A DNA stretch of 64,000 bases from the NCBI GenBank assembly GCA_029203165.1, contig CP119308.1, positions 930,001-994,000 on the forward strand, read 5' to 3'. Below, piece by piece: positions 1 to 10,771 of the stretch. Below the pieces are notes generated by a model, which did not search any database, was not told where the DNA came from, and saw only the letters and a program-made list of their open reading frames with translations. Within the stretch, counting starts at the first letter, position 1. Every line of letters starts with the position of its first letter. A program made the position numbers and the translations under genes. The stretch comes from Candidatus Microbacterium colombiense (lineage in GTDB: Bacteria; Actinomycetota; Actinomycetes; Actinomycetales; Microbacteriaceae).

Positions 1-230
1 GGCCGCTAAACGATGGGGCCGAGTCAGTCCCGGGGGACTTCCTTGCCGACGCTCAAGCATAAGGGATGCCGAAGCGAAATTGCGAATCGAGGGCGCGGCT
101 CCTTCCGCCCGGGCGTGTTCCGGAGGACGATGGAGGCATCACCCGTGTCATATGACGGGCATCCCGCCTCTGGTGCAGATGTGAAAGTTGTTGTTACTGT
201 GACATGTGTGAAACCGGCGGAAGGGGCCGT

Positions 231-1575
231 GTGAACGATCTGACCACGGCGGATGCAGCAGCAGCGGCATCCGCAGAATGCGGGTGCGCACCCACGCCCG
301 CCGAGACGCGCGCCCTGCAGAAGAGCGGCATCACCCGCCGCGGCGCCATCGGACTCGGTGCGTTGAGCGTCGTCGCCTTGAGCGCGTTCGGCGTGAGTTC
401 GGGAGTGTCCGCCGCCTACGCCGCGTCGTACCCGAGCTGGGACGACGTGCAGAAGGCCAAGAAGAACCAGGCGGCGAAAGCGGCCGAGGTCTCGCGCATC
501 GAGGGACTCATCCAGTCGCTCACGCAGAAGGTCGCCGAGACGCAGGCTGCGGCCAAGGTCGCCTCCGATGACTTCTTCAAGGCGCAGCAGGACTACTTCG
601 CGGCCATCGCCAAGGCGGAGGAGCTGCAGGCCAAGGCCGACGAGCAGTCCGCGATCGCCGATGAGTCGGCGCGCAAGGCCGGTCAGGTCGCCGCGCAGCT
701 GTACCGCAACGGCGGCGACGACACCTCGCTCGAACTGTTCTTCGCCGGCTCCGCCGCCAACGCCGACGAACTGCTGTCGCGCCTCGGCACGATGGACAAG
801 CTCCTCGAGTTCAACCAGTCGGTCTACGACGATGCCGTGGCCGCCCGCAACTCGGCGCAGCTGCTGAGCGATCAGGCAGTCGTCGCACGCGACCGAGCGC
901 GACCGCCTGCAGCAGATCGCCGAGCAGAAGATGGTCGCGGCCCAGCAGGCCGCGGATGCCGCACAGGCAGCGCTCGACGAGCAGTCCTCGAACCTCGCCA
1001 CGATGCAGGCGCAGCTCGCCGCCCTCAAGGACACCACCGCCACCACGGTGGCCGGGTACCAGAAGGGCGTCGAGGAGCGCGAGAAGGAGCGCAAGCGGCG
1101 CGAAGCGGCAGAGGCTGCGGCGAATGCCGGCGGCAACAGCGGCGGCGGCGGCACTCCGGGCAACGGCGGCTGGGTCCGCCCGCACGGTGGATACCGCAGC
1201 TCCGGCTACGGTCCGCGCTCGCAGCAGTGCAACGCGAACGGCTGCTCCTCGAGCTGGCACTACGGGGTCGACCTCGCCAACGGCTGCGGGGCCGCGATCT
1301 ACGCCGCCCACTCCGGCACCGTCGACGCCGCCTTCTACAACGGCGGGTACGGCAACTACGTGCGCATCCAGCACGGCGGCGGCATCGCCACCGGTTACGC
1401 GCACATCCGCCAATTCGCCGTGCGCAGCGGTCAGTGGGTCAACGCGGGTCAGGTCATCGCGTATGCGGGAAACACCGGCGGATCATTCGGATGCCACCTG
1501 CACTTCGAGGTCTACATCAACGGGGCGTACACGAACCCGATCAACTTCATGGCGGGCAAGGGCGTCTCCGTCTGA
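231..1575 (+). pseudogene. M23 family zinc peptidase, interrupted by a one-base frameshift
   Basis: A secreted peptidoglycan endopeptidase of the M23 (LytM-like) family. The N-terminus carries a twin-arginine-like signal (TRRGAIGLGAL) and a hydrophobic stretch. A long charged, alanine-rich coiled coil follows from about residue 67, as in NlpD/EnvC/CwlO-type hydrolases. A glycine-rich linker precedes the M23 domain, whose metal-site motifs HYGVD and HLHFE are both intact. The coiled coil runs in one frame to VVAR at 890, then continues one frame over as TERDRLQQIAEQKM from 892; dropping one base at about 888-891 restores a single protein of roughly 447 residues. GTG 231 is preferred as start because AAGGGG (221-226) lies just upstream; ATG 204 is in frame but has no ribosome site. 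Both halves are otherwise well preserved, so a sequencing error or a very recent mutation is likely. Confidence 0.85.
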
Positions 1576-1589
1576 GAACACGCCCCTCC

Positions 1590-1636
1590 ACGCAGAAGAC
1601 CCCCGGCCGCTGAGCGGAACCGGGGGTCTTCTGCGT
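1590..1636. terminator. Rho-independent-type hairpin between convergent M23 and ppa genes
   Basis: ACGCAGAAGACCCCCG at 1590-1605 pairs perfectly with CGGGGGTCTTCTGCGT at 1621-1636, a 16-bp stem with a 15-base loop. It lies between two convergent genes and can serve both. There is no T tract, as is usual in high-GC actinobacteria. Confidence 0.8.
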
Positions 1637-1667
1637 CGAAGGGCAGGTCGGCCCGTCTGCGATCAGC

Positions 1668-2159
1668 TCAGTGGCTCTGCTCGCCGAAGCGGACGATCGC
1701 CTCGTCGAGGATGCGCTCGGCCTCGGCCTTGTCGCCCCACGCGTCGACCTTGACCCACTTGTTGGGCTCGAGGTCCTTGTAGTGCTCGAAGAAGTGCGAG
1801 ATCTCCTTCTTCGTGTACTCGGCGATGTCGTCGATGTCCTGGATGTGCGCCCAGCGCGGGTCCTTCGACAGCACGGCGACGAGCTTGTCGTCCCCGCCGG
1901 CCTCGTCGCTCATCTTCAGCACGGCGACGGGGCGCACCTCGACGACGACGCCCGGGTAGATGGCGTGGTCGAGCAGAACGAGCACGTCGAGCGGGTCGCC
2001 GTCCTCGCCCAGCGTGTTGTCGAAGTAGCCGTAGTCGGCCGGGTATCCGAAGGTCGTGTAGAGCACGCGGTCGAGGTGCACTCGTCCGGTCTCGTGGTCG
2101 ACCTCGTACTTCACGCGGCTGCCGCGCGGGATCTCGATGACGGCGTCGTGTGCGCCCAT
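1668..2159 (-). CDS. ppa: inorganic pyrophosphatase
   Basis: Soluble family I inorganic pyrophosphatase, 163 residues, the usual length for the bacterial enzyme. It hydrolyses pyrophosphate to two phosphates in the cytoplasm and pulls biosynthetic reactions forward. The family signature DGDPLD is at residues 53-58, preceded by the conserved YPADYGYF stretch; the aspartates bind the catalytic magnesium ions. The start is ATG at 2159 with a strong GAGGAG ribosome site about ten bases upstream. The gene stands alone, convergent with the M23 gene across the 1590-1636 hairpin. Confidence 0.96.
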   Translation of the reverse strand: MGAHDAVIEIPRGSRVKYEVDHETGRVHLDRVLYTTFGYPADYGYFDNTLGEDGDPLDVLVLLDHAIYPGVVVEVRPVAVLKMSDEAGGDDKLVAVLSKDPRWAHIQDIDDIAEYTKKEISHFFEHYKDLEPNKWVKVDAWGDKAEAERILDEAIVRFGEQSH

Positions 2160-2215
2160 GCGTGTGCTCCTCGGTAGAAAAAGAGTGGGATGCCGCGCAC
2201 CAGCCTACTCGCCGG

Positions 2216-2884
2216 TCAGGTCTTCTCCGGGTCGGCGTCGCCCGCTCCGACCGCGGCGGAGCGCCGTGATGACAGCCGGAACAGGAGTCTCTCCCCGGGA
2301 GCGGACAGGACGAGCAGGAGCAGGCCCAGGTAACCGTAGGAGCCGACGAAGACGGCGATCAGGAGGGCGATCAGGAACAGCGCGATCGCCACGGCGTCGC
2401 CCGCGATGCCGTGACGCATCGTCGTGACGGACGTCGTGCCGAGCTCCGGATGCCGCAGCAGATACACCCAGCCGATGAGCGTCGTCACCTGGGTGAGGAT
2501 GAGAGTGCCGATGTAGATCACGGCCTGCGGAGCATCCGTGTCCGTCTGCCCGAGCATCGCCGTCGTCACCGGAAGCCAGACGATCGTCGCCATCCACGCG
2601 ACGTTGATCCACAGCAGCATCGGGGTGACCGTCTCCACGTCGCGGTACTGCTGATGGTGCCCCATCCAGAACTTGGCGATCAGAACGAAGCTCAGACCGA
2701 AGCTGAGCAGCTGGCCCGAATGGTCGGAGAGGAACTCGGCCGTGCTGAGCTCGGACGAGGCCGCCTCGGACACGGACTCCATGAGGGGGAGGATCAGCAG
2801 CGTCATCGCGATGGCGACGACGGCGTCGACGAAGGCCTTGAACCGCTCGGTGGTGAATCGCTGAGTCCTGCGTGTATCCGTCAC
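2216..2884 (-). CDS. TMEM175 family (DUF1211) membrane protein
   Basis: A 222-residue integral membrane protein with about six hydrophobic segments. The first segment carries the TMEM175 signature as RFKAFVDAVVAIAMTLL (usual form RxxAFsDgVxAIaxTLL). Bacterial TMEM175 proteins are reported as potassium-permeable channels; a single-repeat protein like this would need to oligomerise. GTG 2884 is chosen because it puts the signature near the N-terminus and because TACTCT lies exactly six bases upstream (complement of 2891-2896), suggesting a leaderless transcript. It is divergent from tilS, which has the same arrangement. The channel role is inferred from family membership only. Confidence 0.85.
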   Translation of the reverse strand: MTDTRRTQRFTTERFKAFVDAVVAIAMTLLILPLMESVSEAASSELSTAEFLSDHSGQLLSFGLSFVLIAKFWMGHHQQYRDVETVTPMLLWINVAWMATIVWLPVTTAMLGQTDTDAPQAVIYIGTLILTQVTTLIGWVYLLRHPELGTTSVTTMRHGIAGDAVAIALFLIALLIAVFVGSYGYLGLLLLVLSAPGERLLFRLSSRRSAAVGAGDADPEKT

Positions 2885-2959
2885 GGCGCCAGAGTAGGAC
2901 TGCGCGGCCGCCGCGACACGAGGCGCGCGGGATTCCGGTCGGTGTTCTAGCGTGGACAT

Positions 2960-3958
2960 GTGCCATCGCTCTCTCCTGCCATCGCCGAGATCCGCCTCGC
3001 TGTGCGCTTCGCGCTCGCCGACCTCCCGGACGGAGCGACCGTGATCGTGGCGCTCTCGGGTGGCGCCGACTCGCTGGCTCTGACCGCTGCGACCGTCTTC
3101 GAGGCTCGGGCGCGCAGTATCCGGGTGCTGAGCCTGACCGTCGACCACGGAATGCAGGAGGGCTCCGCGCACGTCGCCGCTTCCGCAGCCGTCGCCGCGG
3201 AGGGCCTCGGGGTCGTCGATGCGCGGCAGACGAGGGTCGACGTCGACCGGGCGTCGAGCGCGGGCGAAGAGGCTGCCGCGCGGGATGCGCGCTACGCGGC
3301 TCTCCGCAGCGTCGCCCTCGCCGAGAAAGCCGTCGCCGTGCTGCTCGGCCACACGCTCGATGACCAGGCGGAGACCGTGCTGCTCGGACTCGCTCGCGGC
3401 TCCGGTGCCGCGAGCCTGCAGGGCATGTCGCCGGATCGGGAGGATGCCGATGGGCTGCGCTGGATCCGGCCCCTGCTCGGGGTGCGTCGCGAGACCACTC
3501 TCGCGTTCTGCGCGGCATCCGATCTCGCCCCCTGGACCGACCCCCACAACAGCGAGCCGCGGTTCGCGCGAGTGCGGGTGCGCGAGCGGGTGCTGCCCGT
3601 GATGGAGACCGATCTCGGACCGGGGATCGCCGAGGCGCTGGCGCGCACCGCGGAGCAGTTGCGTGAAGACGCCGAGGCGTTCGACGAGATGATCCACGAG
3701 ACCATCGAAGACATCGTCGAGCATGCCGAGGCCGGGATCTCCGTCAGTGTCGCCGCGCTCGCCGCGAACCCGGCCGCGCTGCGGAACCGCATCATCCGAC
3801 TCGTCGTCGACAGCGAGTTCGGGGTGAGCCTGACGCGCACCCAGACCCTCGAGGTCGCTCGACTGGCCGTGGACTGGTCGGGACAGGGCCCGATCGATCT
3901 GCCCGGATGCTCTGCCGCGCGCCGCGGCGGACAGATCGTCTTCGCGGCGCGCGACTGA
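2960..3958 (+). CDS. tilS: tRNA(Ile)-lysidine synthetase
   Basis: TilS uses ATP to attach lysine to the wobble cytidine of the tRNA-Ile with CAU anticodon, changing it to read AUA. The PP-loop ATPase motif SGGADS is at residues 33-38, followed by LTVDHGMQEGS and the LLGHTLDDQAETVLL helix typical of the N-terminal catalytic domain. At 332 residues it is the short actinobacterial form with a reduced C-terminal region. The start is GTG 2960; no ribosome site is visible, but TAGCGT (2948-2953) sits exactly six bases upstream, so the mRNA is probably leaderless. In many actinobacteria tilS is followed by hpt and ftsH, as here with one insertion (the DUF937 gene). Confidence 0.95.
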   Translation: MPSLSPAIAEIRLAVRFALADLPDGATVIVALSGGADSLALTAATVFEARARSIRVLSLTVDHGMQEGSAHVAASAAVAAEGLGVVDARQTRVDVDRASSAGEEAAARDARYAALRSVALAEKAVAVLLGHTLDDQAETVLLGLARGSGAASLQGMSPDREDADGLRWIRPLLGVRRETTLAFCAASDLAPWTDPHNSEPRFARVRVRERVLPVMETDLGPGIAEALARTAEQLREDAEAFDEMIHETIEDIVEHAEAGISVSVAALAANPAALRNRIIRLVVDSEFGVSLTRTQTLEVARLAVDWSGQGPIDLPGCSAARRGGQIVFAARD

Positions 3959-3971
3959 GTTCGAGGGCGGC

Positions 3972-4571
3972 CTACTTCTTGCCGCCGAAGATTCCGCCGA
4001 GCAGGCCGCCGAGGTCGATGCCGCCGCCGGAGCTGTTGCCGCTGCCGCCGCCGAGCAGCCCTCCGAGCACATCGCCGATGCCGCCACCGGAGGCGTTGCC
4101 GTTGTTGCCGCCGCCGATGAGGCCACCGATGAGGTCGCCGATCCCGCCGGAGCTCTGCGCGCCGGCATCCGCCGTCTCCGCCTTGCCCTTGTTCGCGTTG
4201 GCGATGAGGCCCATCACGATCGGAGCGAGGATCGGGAGCAGCTTGCCGAAGTCGATACCGGCCGTCGCCTTCGACTCGGTGAGCTTCGCCGTGACCTCTT
4301 TCTCGTCGGCGCCGAGGATGTGCGAGACGATCTTGCCGCCGTCGGCCTGATCCACATCGTCGACCTTGGATGCGCCGGTGGCACCCTCATGCTTCTTGAG
4401 AGCCTTCTCGATGGCCGAGGACCCCTCCTCAGTCGCCGCGTTCTTCGCGAGCCCGCCCAGGAGCACCGCGCCACCCTGCTCGACCGCGGCCTTGGCGACG
4501 TCGGGGGAGACGCCCAGCTTTGCGGCGATGTCGTCGATCGGCACCTGCTTGAGGATGTCGTCAAGAGCCAT
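3972..4571 (-). CDS. DUF937 domain-containing protein
   Basis: A 199-residue soluble protein of the DUF937 (YidB-like) family; the function is unknown. The helical N-terminal part (DILKQVPIDDIAAKLGVSP, then GGLAKNAATEEGSSAIEKAL) matches the family, with a second DUF937-like block around KIVSHILGADEKEV. The C-terminal 70 residues are glycine- and asparagine-rich low complexity (repeated GGLIGGG and GGLLGG). ATG 4571 is preferred to the in-frame ATG 4595 because AAGGA lies eight bases upstream of it. It sits opposite in strand to its neighbours tilS and hpt. Confidence 0.85.
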   Translation of the reverse strand: MALDDILKQVPIDDIAAKLGVSPDVAKAAVEQGGAVLLGGLAKNAATEEGSSAIEKALKKHEGATGASKVDDVDQADGGKIVSHILGADEKEVTAKLTESKATAGIDFGKLLPILAPIVMGLIANANKGKAETADAGAQSSGGIGDLIGGLIGGGNNGNASGGGIGDVLGGLLGGGSGNSSGGGIDLGGLLGGIFGGKK

Positions 4572-4706
4572 GGAGAGTCCTTCCGTCTGGGGCATGCGCC
4601 CGTCTCACCGCTCAGAGTAGTGCGCCAGTCGTCGGTCAGGGGGTGTGCGAGCCGGATCCCTCCGTTCTGGGTCGGAGCATCCGATCCGTTCGCCTAAAAT
4701 CGATCC

Positions 4707-5258
4707 ATGCGCGCTGCGGAGATCCAGGATGACCTTGCTCAGATCCTCGTCACAGAGGAGGAGATCCTCGCCAAGCTCGATGAGCTGGCGACACAGGTCG
4801 CGGAAGACTACGCCGGGAAGGATCTGATCCTCGTCGGAGTGCTGAAGGGCGCCGTCATGGTGATGGCCGACTTCGCCCGCGCCCTCCCCTTCCACGCCCC
4901 CATGGACTGGATGGCGGTGTCGAGCTACGGCGCCAGCACGAAGTCGAGCGGTGTGGTGCAGATCCGCAAGGACCTCGACACCGATCTGAACGGCAAGCAC
5001 GTGCTGATCGTCGAGGACATCATCGACTCGGGCCTGACGCTGAGCTGGCTGCTGGAGAACTTCGAGTCCCGCGGCGCCGAGTCGATCGAGGTGCTCGCTC
5101 TGCTGCGCAAGCCGGAGGCGGCGAAGGTCGTCATCGACTGCCGCTACGTGGGATTCGACATCCCCACCGATTTCGTCGTCGGATACGGACTCGACTACGA
5201 CGAGCGCTACCGCAACCTGCGCGATGTCGCCGTGCTCGCCCCGCACGTCTACAGCTGA
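4707..5258 (+). CDS. hpt: hypoxanthine phosphoribosyltransferase
   Basis: Purine salvage enzyme that transfers phosphoribose from PRPP to hypoxanthine or guanine, 183 residues, normal length. The PRPP-binding loop VLIVEDIIDSGLT is at about residues 99-111, with the acidic pair Glu103-Asp104, and LVGVLKGAVMVMADF near residue 45 is characteristic of the family. No Shine-Dalgarno is present; TAAAAT (4695-4700) lies exactly six bases before ATG 4707, so transcription probably starts at the start codon. It precedes ftsH, an order shared by many Gram-positive bacteria. Confidence 0.96.
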   Translation: MRAAEIQDDLAQILVTEEEILAKLDELATQVAEDYAGKDLILVGVLKGAVMVMADFARALPFHAPMDWMAVSSYGASTKSSGVVQIRKDLDTDLNGKHVLIVEDIIDSGLTLSWLLENFESRGAESIEVLALLRKPEAAKVVIDCRYVGFDIPTDFVVGYGLDYDERYRNLRDVAVLAPHVYS

Positions 5259-5331
5259 GCCCGCGTGAACGGTACGCCGTGGGTGAACGCACAGCAGTCG
5301 CCTAGCGCACGCGCGATACGCTGATCCGATC

Positions 5332-7328
<1,997 letters not shown>

Positions 7329-7332
<4 letters not shown>

Positions 7333-7946
7333 CCGTGGCCGTCGACAGAGCGCGCGTCGAACGGCTCACCCGCGAACTGCTCGAGGCGATCGGCGAGGAT
7401 CCTGATCGTCCCGGATTGAGGCAGACTCCTGCCCGCATGGGGGAGCTGTACGCGGAGTTCTTCTCCGGTGTGGGTGAGGATGCCGCGGCACCGCTCGCGC
7501 GCACCATCAGCGTGACCCGTGGGCCGGCCCCCGACACCCTCCCGTCGGGAGCGGTGCTGCTGCGCGACATCCGATTCCGGTCGGTCTGCGAGCACCACCT
7601 GCTCCCGTTCGCCGGGCGTGCACATCTCGCGTACCTCCCGGGCGAGCAGGTCGTCGGCCTCGGCGCCCTCGTCCGCGTCGTGGAGACGCTCGCCTCCCGC
7701 CCTCAGGTGCAGGAGCGGCTCGGCGAGCAGATCGCCGACACCATCGCCGAGCACCTGGACACCCGCGGTGTGCTGGTCGTGCTCGACGCCAGCCACGGGT
7801 GCGTGACGATGCGCGGCGGGCGCCAGCCCGAGGCATCCACGCTCACGATCGCGGCACGCGGAGAGTACACCGATCCCCTCGCACGGGCGGAGCTGATCGC
7901 CCTGATCGGGGCTTCGGCGGCGATCTCGTCCAGGCATTCGGAATGA
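7329..7946 (+). CDS. folE: GTP cyclohydrolase I
   Basis: First enzyme of folate synthesis, converting GTP to dihydroneopterin triphosphate in the cytoplasm. It has 205 residues, and the zinc site is complete: Cys87 in CEHHLLPF, the adjacent histidines, and Cys158 in SHGCVTMRG. GTG 7329 is chosen because it overlaps the ftsH stop (GTGA); GTG 7335 is a possible alternative two codons in. Its own stop overlaps folP by ATGA, consistent with translational coupling through the operon. Confidence 0.95.
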
Positions 7947-8755
7947 CGGTCATCTGGGGGATCGTCAACGTCACCCCCGATTCGTTCAGCGACGGAGGCC
8001 GCTACCTCGACGTCGACCGTGCGGTCGCGCACGGGCTGAGCCTGCGGGCCGACGGCGCCACGGTGCTCGATGTCGGCGGTGAATCGACGCGACCCGGAGC
8101 CGAGCGCGTGGGAGCGGAAGTCGAGCAGCAGCGCGTCATCCCCGTGATCGAGCAGCTCGCCGCAGCCGGGGTGCCCGTCAGCATCGACACGCTCAACGCG
8201 TCGACCGCGGCCGTTGCCGTGCGTGCGGGAGCCCGCATCGTGAACGACGTCTCGGGCGGTCTCGCCGATCCGGAGATGCGTGCGGCGGTCGCCGAGTCGG
8301 GCGCCGATTTCGCGATCGGGCACTGGCGCGGCTTCTCGGACGACATGTATGCCCACGCGGAGTACCGCCGTGTCGCGCGTGAGGTCGCGGGGGAGCTGCA
8401 GGAGCGCGTCGGCGAGGCGGCGGCATCGGGGATCGCTCCGTCTCGCCTGATCCTCGACCCGGGTATCGGCTTCGCGAAGGCGGGCGCGCAGAACTGGGAT
8501 GTGCTGCGCGGCCTCGATGAGATCACGGGTCTCGGCCAGCGGGTGCTCATCGGCACGTCTCGCAAGCGCTTCCTCGCCGACACTCTGCGGGAGGCGCGTC
8601 GTGACGACGACGAGGTCTCCGAGCGACGCCGCGACCTGGCCACCGCCGTCACGAGCGCATTCGCCGCGCGCGCCGGCGTCTGGGCGGTGCGGGTGCACGA
8701 CGTCGCAGCGACTCGTGACGCCCTCGCGATCGCGCACGCGTGGGACGGCCGCTGA
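7943..8755 (+). CDS. folP: dihydropteroate synthase
   Basis: Condenses 6-hydroxymethyl-dihydropterin pyrophosphate with p-aminobenzoate to give dihydropteroate; the sulfonamide target. It has 270 residues with a TIM-barrel pattern, the signature NVTPDSFSDGG near residue 9, DVGGESTRPGA around residue 44, and DPGIGFAK in the C-terminal half. ATG 7943 overlaps the folE stop. A 73-base gap with a weak hairpin (CCGTTCG 8762-8768 with CGAACGG 8784-8790) separates it from folB. Confidence 0.96.
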   Translation: MTVIWGIVNVTPDSFSDGGRYLDVDRAVAHGLSLRADGATVLDVGGESTRPGAERVGAEVEQQRVIPVIEQLAAAGVPVSIDTLNASTAAVAVRAGARIVNDVSGGLADPEMRAAVAESGADFAIGHWRGFSDDMYAHAEYRRVAREVAGELQERVGEAAASGIAPSRLILDPGIGFAKAGAQNWDVLRGLDEITGLGQRVLIGTSRKRFLADTLREARRDDDEVSERRRDLATAVTSAFAARAGVWAVRVHDVAATRDALAIAHAWDGR

Positions 8756-8828
8756 CCCGTGCCGTTCGGCGCTTCCCTGTGGGCGAACGGGGGAGCAGGG
8801 GATCGAGCCTCCCCCGTACGCTAGGGGC

Positions 8829-9224
8829 ATGGACTCCCTCGACGAGATCGCTCTGACCGGCCTGACGGTGTTCGGGCGACACGGCGTGTACGACCACGAG
8901 CGCGAGAACGGGCAGGAGTTCACGATCGACCTGCGCCTGTCGCTGTCGCTCGAGCAGGCCGCGGCGTCGGACGATGTCGTCGATACCGTGCACTACGGGG
9001 AGCTCGCCGAGAAGGTGGCGGCTGTCGTCGCGGGCGAACCCGTGAACCTGATCGAGACCCTCGCGTCGCGGATCGCCGATGTGGCTCTCGATGACGAGCG
9101 GGTGCAGTTCGTGACCGTGACAGTGCACAAACCGCATGCTCCGATCCCGCTGTCGTTCGCCGACGTCGAGGTCCGGGTGCAGCGGGGTCGCAAGGCCGCT
9201 CCCCTCGAGGACATCACGGCATGA
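8829..9224 (+). CDS. folB: dihydroneopterin aldolase
   Basis: Cleaves 7,8-dihydroneopterin to 6-hydroxymethyl-dihydropterin and glycolaldehyde in folate synthesis. It has 131 residues. Family features include GLTVFGRHGVYDHER near the N-terminus with the pterin-contacting region, the VHYGELAEKV helix, and NLIETLASRIAD. TACGCT (8817-8822) lies exactly six bases before ATG 8829, so an internal, possibly leaderless promoter may add to read-through from ftsH; AGGGG just upstream could instead act as a weak ribosome site. The stop overlaps folK by ATGA. Confidence 0.95.
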   Translation: MDSLDEIALTGLTVFGRHGVYDHERENGQEFTIDLRLSLSLEQAAASDDVVDTVHYGELAEKVAAVVAGEPVNLIETLASRIADVALDDERVQFVTVTVHKPHAPIPLSFADVEVRVQRGRKAAPLEDITA

Positions 9225-9760
9225 GCCGCAACCTGACCATTCCGCCCGACATCCCGCCGGCACGTCCCGGGCGCCCTCCCGTCGAGGCGGTCGTCGCCCT
9301 CGGGGCCAACCTCGGCGACCGTGAGGCGACGATCCGAGGCGCGGCGGAGCGCATCGCACGTCTCCCGCTGGTCAGCGATGTGCGTCTTTCCGCACTGTTC
9401 GAGACCGTCGCCCTGCGACTCGACGGGCCCGACCCCGACGCCCCCGGCTATGTGAATGCGGTGGCGCTGGTCACCACTCGATTGGCGCCCGAGATCCTGC
9501 TCGGCATGCTGCACGCCATCGAAGACGAGAACGGCCGGGAGCGGCAGGAGAGGTGGGGCGACCGCACGCTCGACCTCGACCTCATCGCCTACGGTGATGT
9601 GATCTCCGACGACCCGCGCGTGCAGCTGCCGCATCCACGCGCCCACGAGCGTCTGTTCGTGCTCGACCCCTGGCTCGACGTCGATCCCGACGCCACGCTC
9701 CAGGGCCACGGCCGAGTCACCGACCTGGCCGAAGCTCTGCGCGCGCGGGGTGAGGGATGA
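9221..9760 (+). CDS. folK: 2-amino-4-hydroxy-6-hydroxymethyldihydropteridine diphosphokinase
   Basis: HPPK, which activates hydroxymethyl-dihydropterin with ATP just before the FolP step. It has 179 residues. The family pattern is clear: VALGANLGDRE near residue 25, NAVALVTTRLAPEILL in the middle, and the signature RWGDRTLDLDLIAYG with the magnesium-binding aspartates, followed by LPHPRAHERLFVL. It overlaps folB upstream and the DUF3180 gene downstream, both by ATGA. Confidence 0.96.
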   Translation: MSRNLTIPPDIPPARPGRPPVEAVVALGANLGDREATIRGAAERIARLPLVSDVRLSALFETVALRLDGPDPDAPGYVNAVALVTTRLAPEILLGMLHAIEDENGRERQERWGDRTLDLDLIAYGDVISDDPRVQLPHPRAHERLFVLDPWLDVDPDATLQGHGRVTDLAEALRARGEG

Positions 9761-10239
9761 CTCGCACCTCGCCCGGTCTGCTGGCGCTGCTGGCGTTGCT
9801 CGCGGCCGGCGGCGGATTCCTCCTCGACCAGCTGCTCACGGCCACAGGGCGCGCGACGTTCACCCCGTCGCTCCTGCTGCCCGTGCTGCTCCTGCTGATC
9901 GCGGGCGCATCGCTCGGCGTCGCCTGGCCGGTGCGCAAGAGCGTGCGCTCCGGCATCCGCATCGATCCGTTCCGCGCCCTGCGCGCCGCCACCCTCGCGC
10001 GGGCCTCCAGCCTGGTCGGAGCGATCATGACCGGCTTCGGGGCCGGGCTGCTGGTGTTCCTGCTGTCGCGTCCCATCGATCCCCCGGTAGGGTCGACTGT
10101 GGCCATGGTGGCCCTGATCGGGAGCGCGATCGTGCTCGTGATCGCTGCGTTGGTCGCCGAACAGTTCTGCACTCTGCCGAAGGATCCTGATGACTCAGAA
10201 CCCAGAGACCTCGCCCCTGAACCCCGCGGAGGGCACTGA
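9757..10239 (+). CDS. DUF3180 family membrane protein
   Basis: A 160-residue membrane protein with four predicted hydrophobic segments and a short charged tail. It belongs to the actinobacterial DUF3180 family, whose members nearly always follow folK, as here; the function is unknown. The start overlaps the folK stop. Its last 50 bases overlap the next gene in another frame, so the RPxDxDSEP-like tail is encoded over the start of the PH-domain gene. Confidence 0.88.
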   Translation: MTRTSPGLLALLALLAAGGGFLLDQLLTATGRATFTPSLLLPVLLLLIAGASLGVAWPVRKSVRSGIRIDPFRALRAATLARASSLVGAIMTGFGAGLLVFLLSRPIDPPVGSTVAMVALIGSAIVLVIAALVAEQFCTLPKDPDDSEPRDLAPEPRGGH

Positions 10240-10771
10240 TCTGCCCGCGCTCGACCAGGGCACCTACACGCAGCTGAAGACGGCCCGCAACGAGGCGCGG
10301 CTCGAACTGGACGGCACCTGGCACCAGATCTCTCCGCGCTACGTGGTGTCGCAGATCGTGCAGAACGTGATCTTCCTCGCCGTCGTCGCCGCGGTGGCGA
10401 TCGTCCTCAACATCGTGCTCGAGCAGGACTGGGTGTGGATCCCGGCCGGTGTGATCCTGCTGATCACCCTGATCACGCTGATCATCCTGCCGCGTCAGGC
10501 GCGAGCCATCGGCTACATGCTCCGCGCCGACGACATCGTGTTCCGCAAGGGCATCCTGTGGCAGCGCATGATCGCCGTGCCCTACGGCCGTATGCAGCTC
10601 GTCGACATCACCCAGGGTCCGTTGGACCGCGCCTTCGGTGTGACGCAGCTCAAGATGGTGACGGCCGCCGCGACCACCGGCGTGCAGATCCCCGGCCTGA
10701 CGCAGCGCGCCGCCGAAGCGCTGCGGGACACGCTCATCGAGGTCGCCGAGACCCGTCGGACCGGCCTGTGA
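10190..10771 (+). CDS. PH domain-containing membrane protein (bPH2/YdbS-like)
   Basis: A 193-residue protein with two adjacent transmembrane segments (about residues 60-78 and 83-100) followed by a bacterial PH (bPH2, YdbS) domain, recognisable from FRKGILWQRMIAVPYGRMQLVDITQGPLDRAFGV and the sheet that follows. AAGGA eight bases upstream of ATG 10190 supports the start, inside the end of the DUF3180 gene. It is translationally coupled to the following larger PH protein. YdbS/YdbT pairs in Bacillus have been linked to resistance to certain bacteriocins; the role here is not known. Confidence 0.88.
   Translation: MTQNPETSPLNPAEGTDLPALDQGTYTQLKTARNEARLELDGTWHQISPRYVVSQIVQNVIFLAVVAAVAIVLNIVLEQDWVWIPAGVILLITLITLIILPRQARAIGYMLRADDIVFRKGILWQRMIAVPYGRMQLVDITQGPLDRAFGVTQLKMVTAAATTGVQIPGLTQRAAEALRDTLIEVAETRRTGL

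Noticed and set aside
1..203. Possible c-di-AMP (ydaO-type) riboswitch ahead of the M23 peptidase, as is common for actinobacterial cell-wall hydrolases
   Set aside because: The conserved riboswitch strings (such as the CCGTCAGCTAACC-type block) are not present, and no matching stem set could be drawn; only a vague GC-rich leader remains.
8762..8790. Hairpin between folP and folB as a terminator splitting the operon
   Set aside because: Only a seven-base stem with a 15-base loop; a partial effect is possible, but the evidence is too weak to call.
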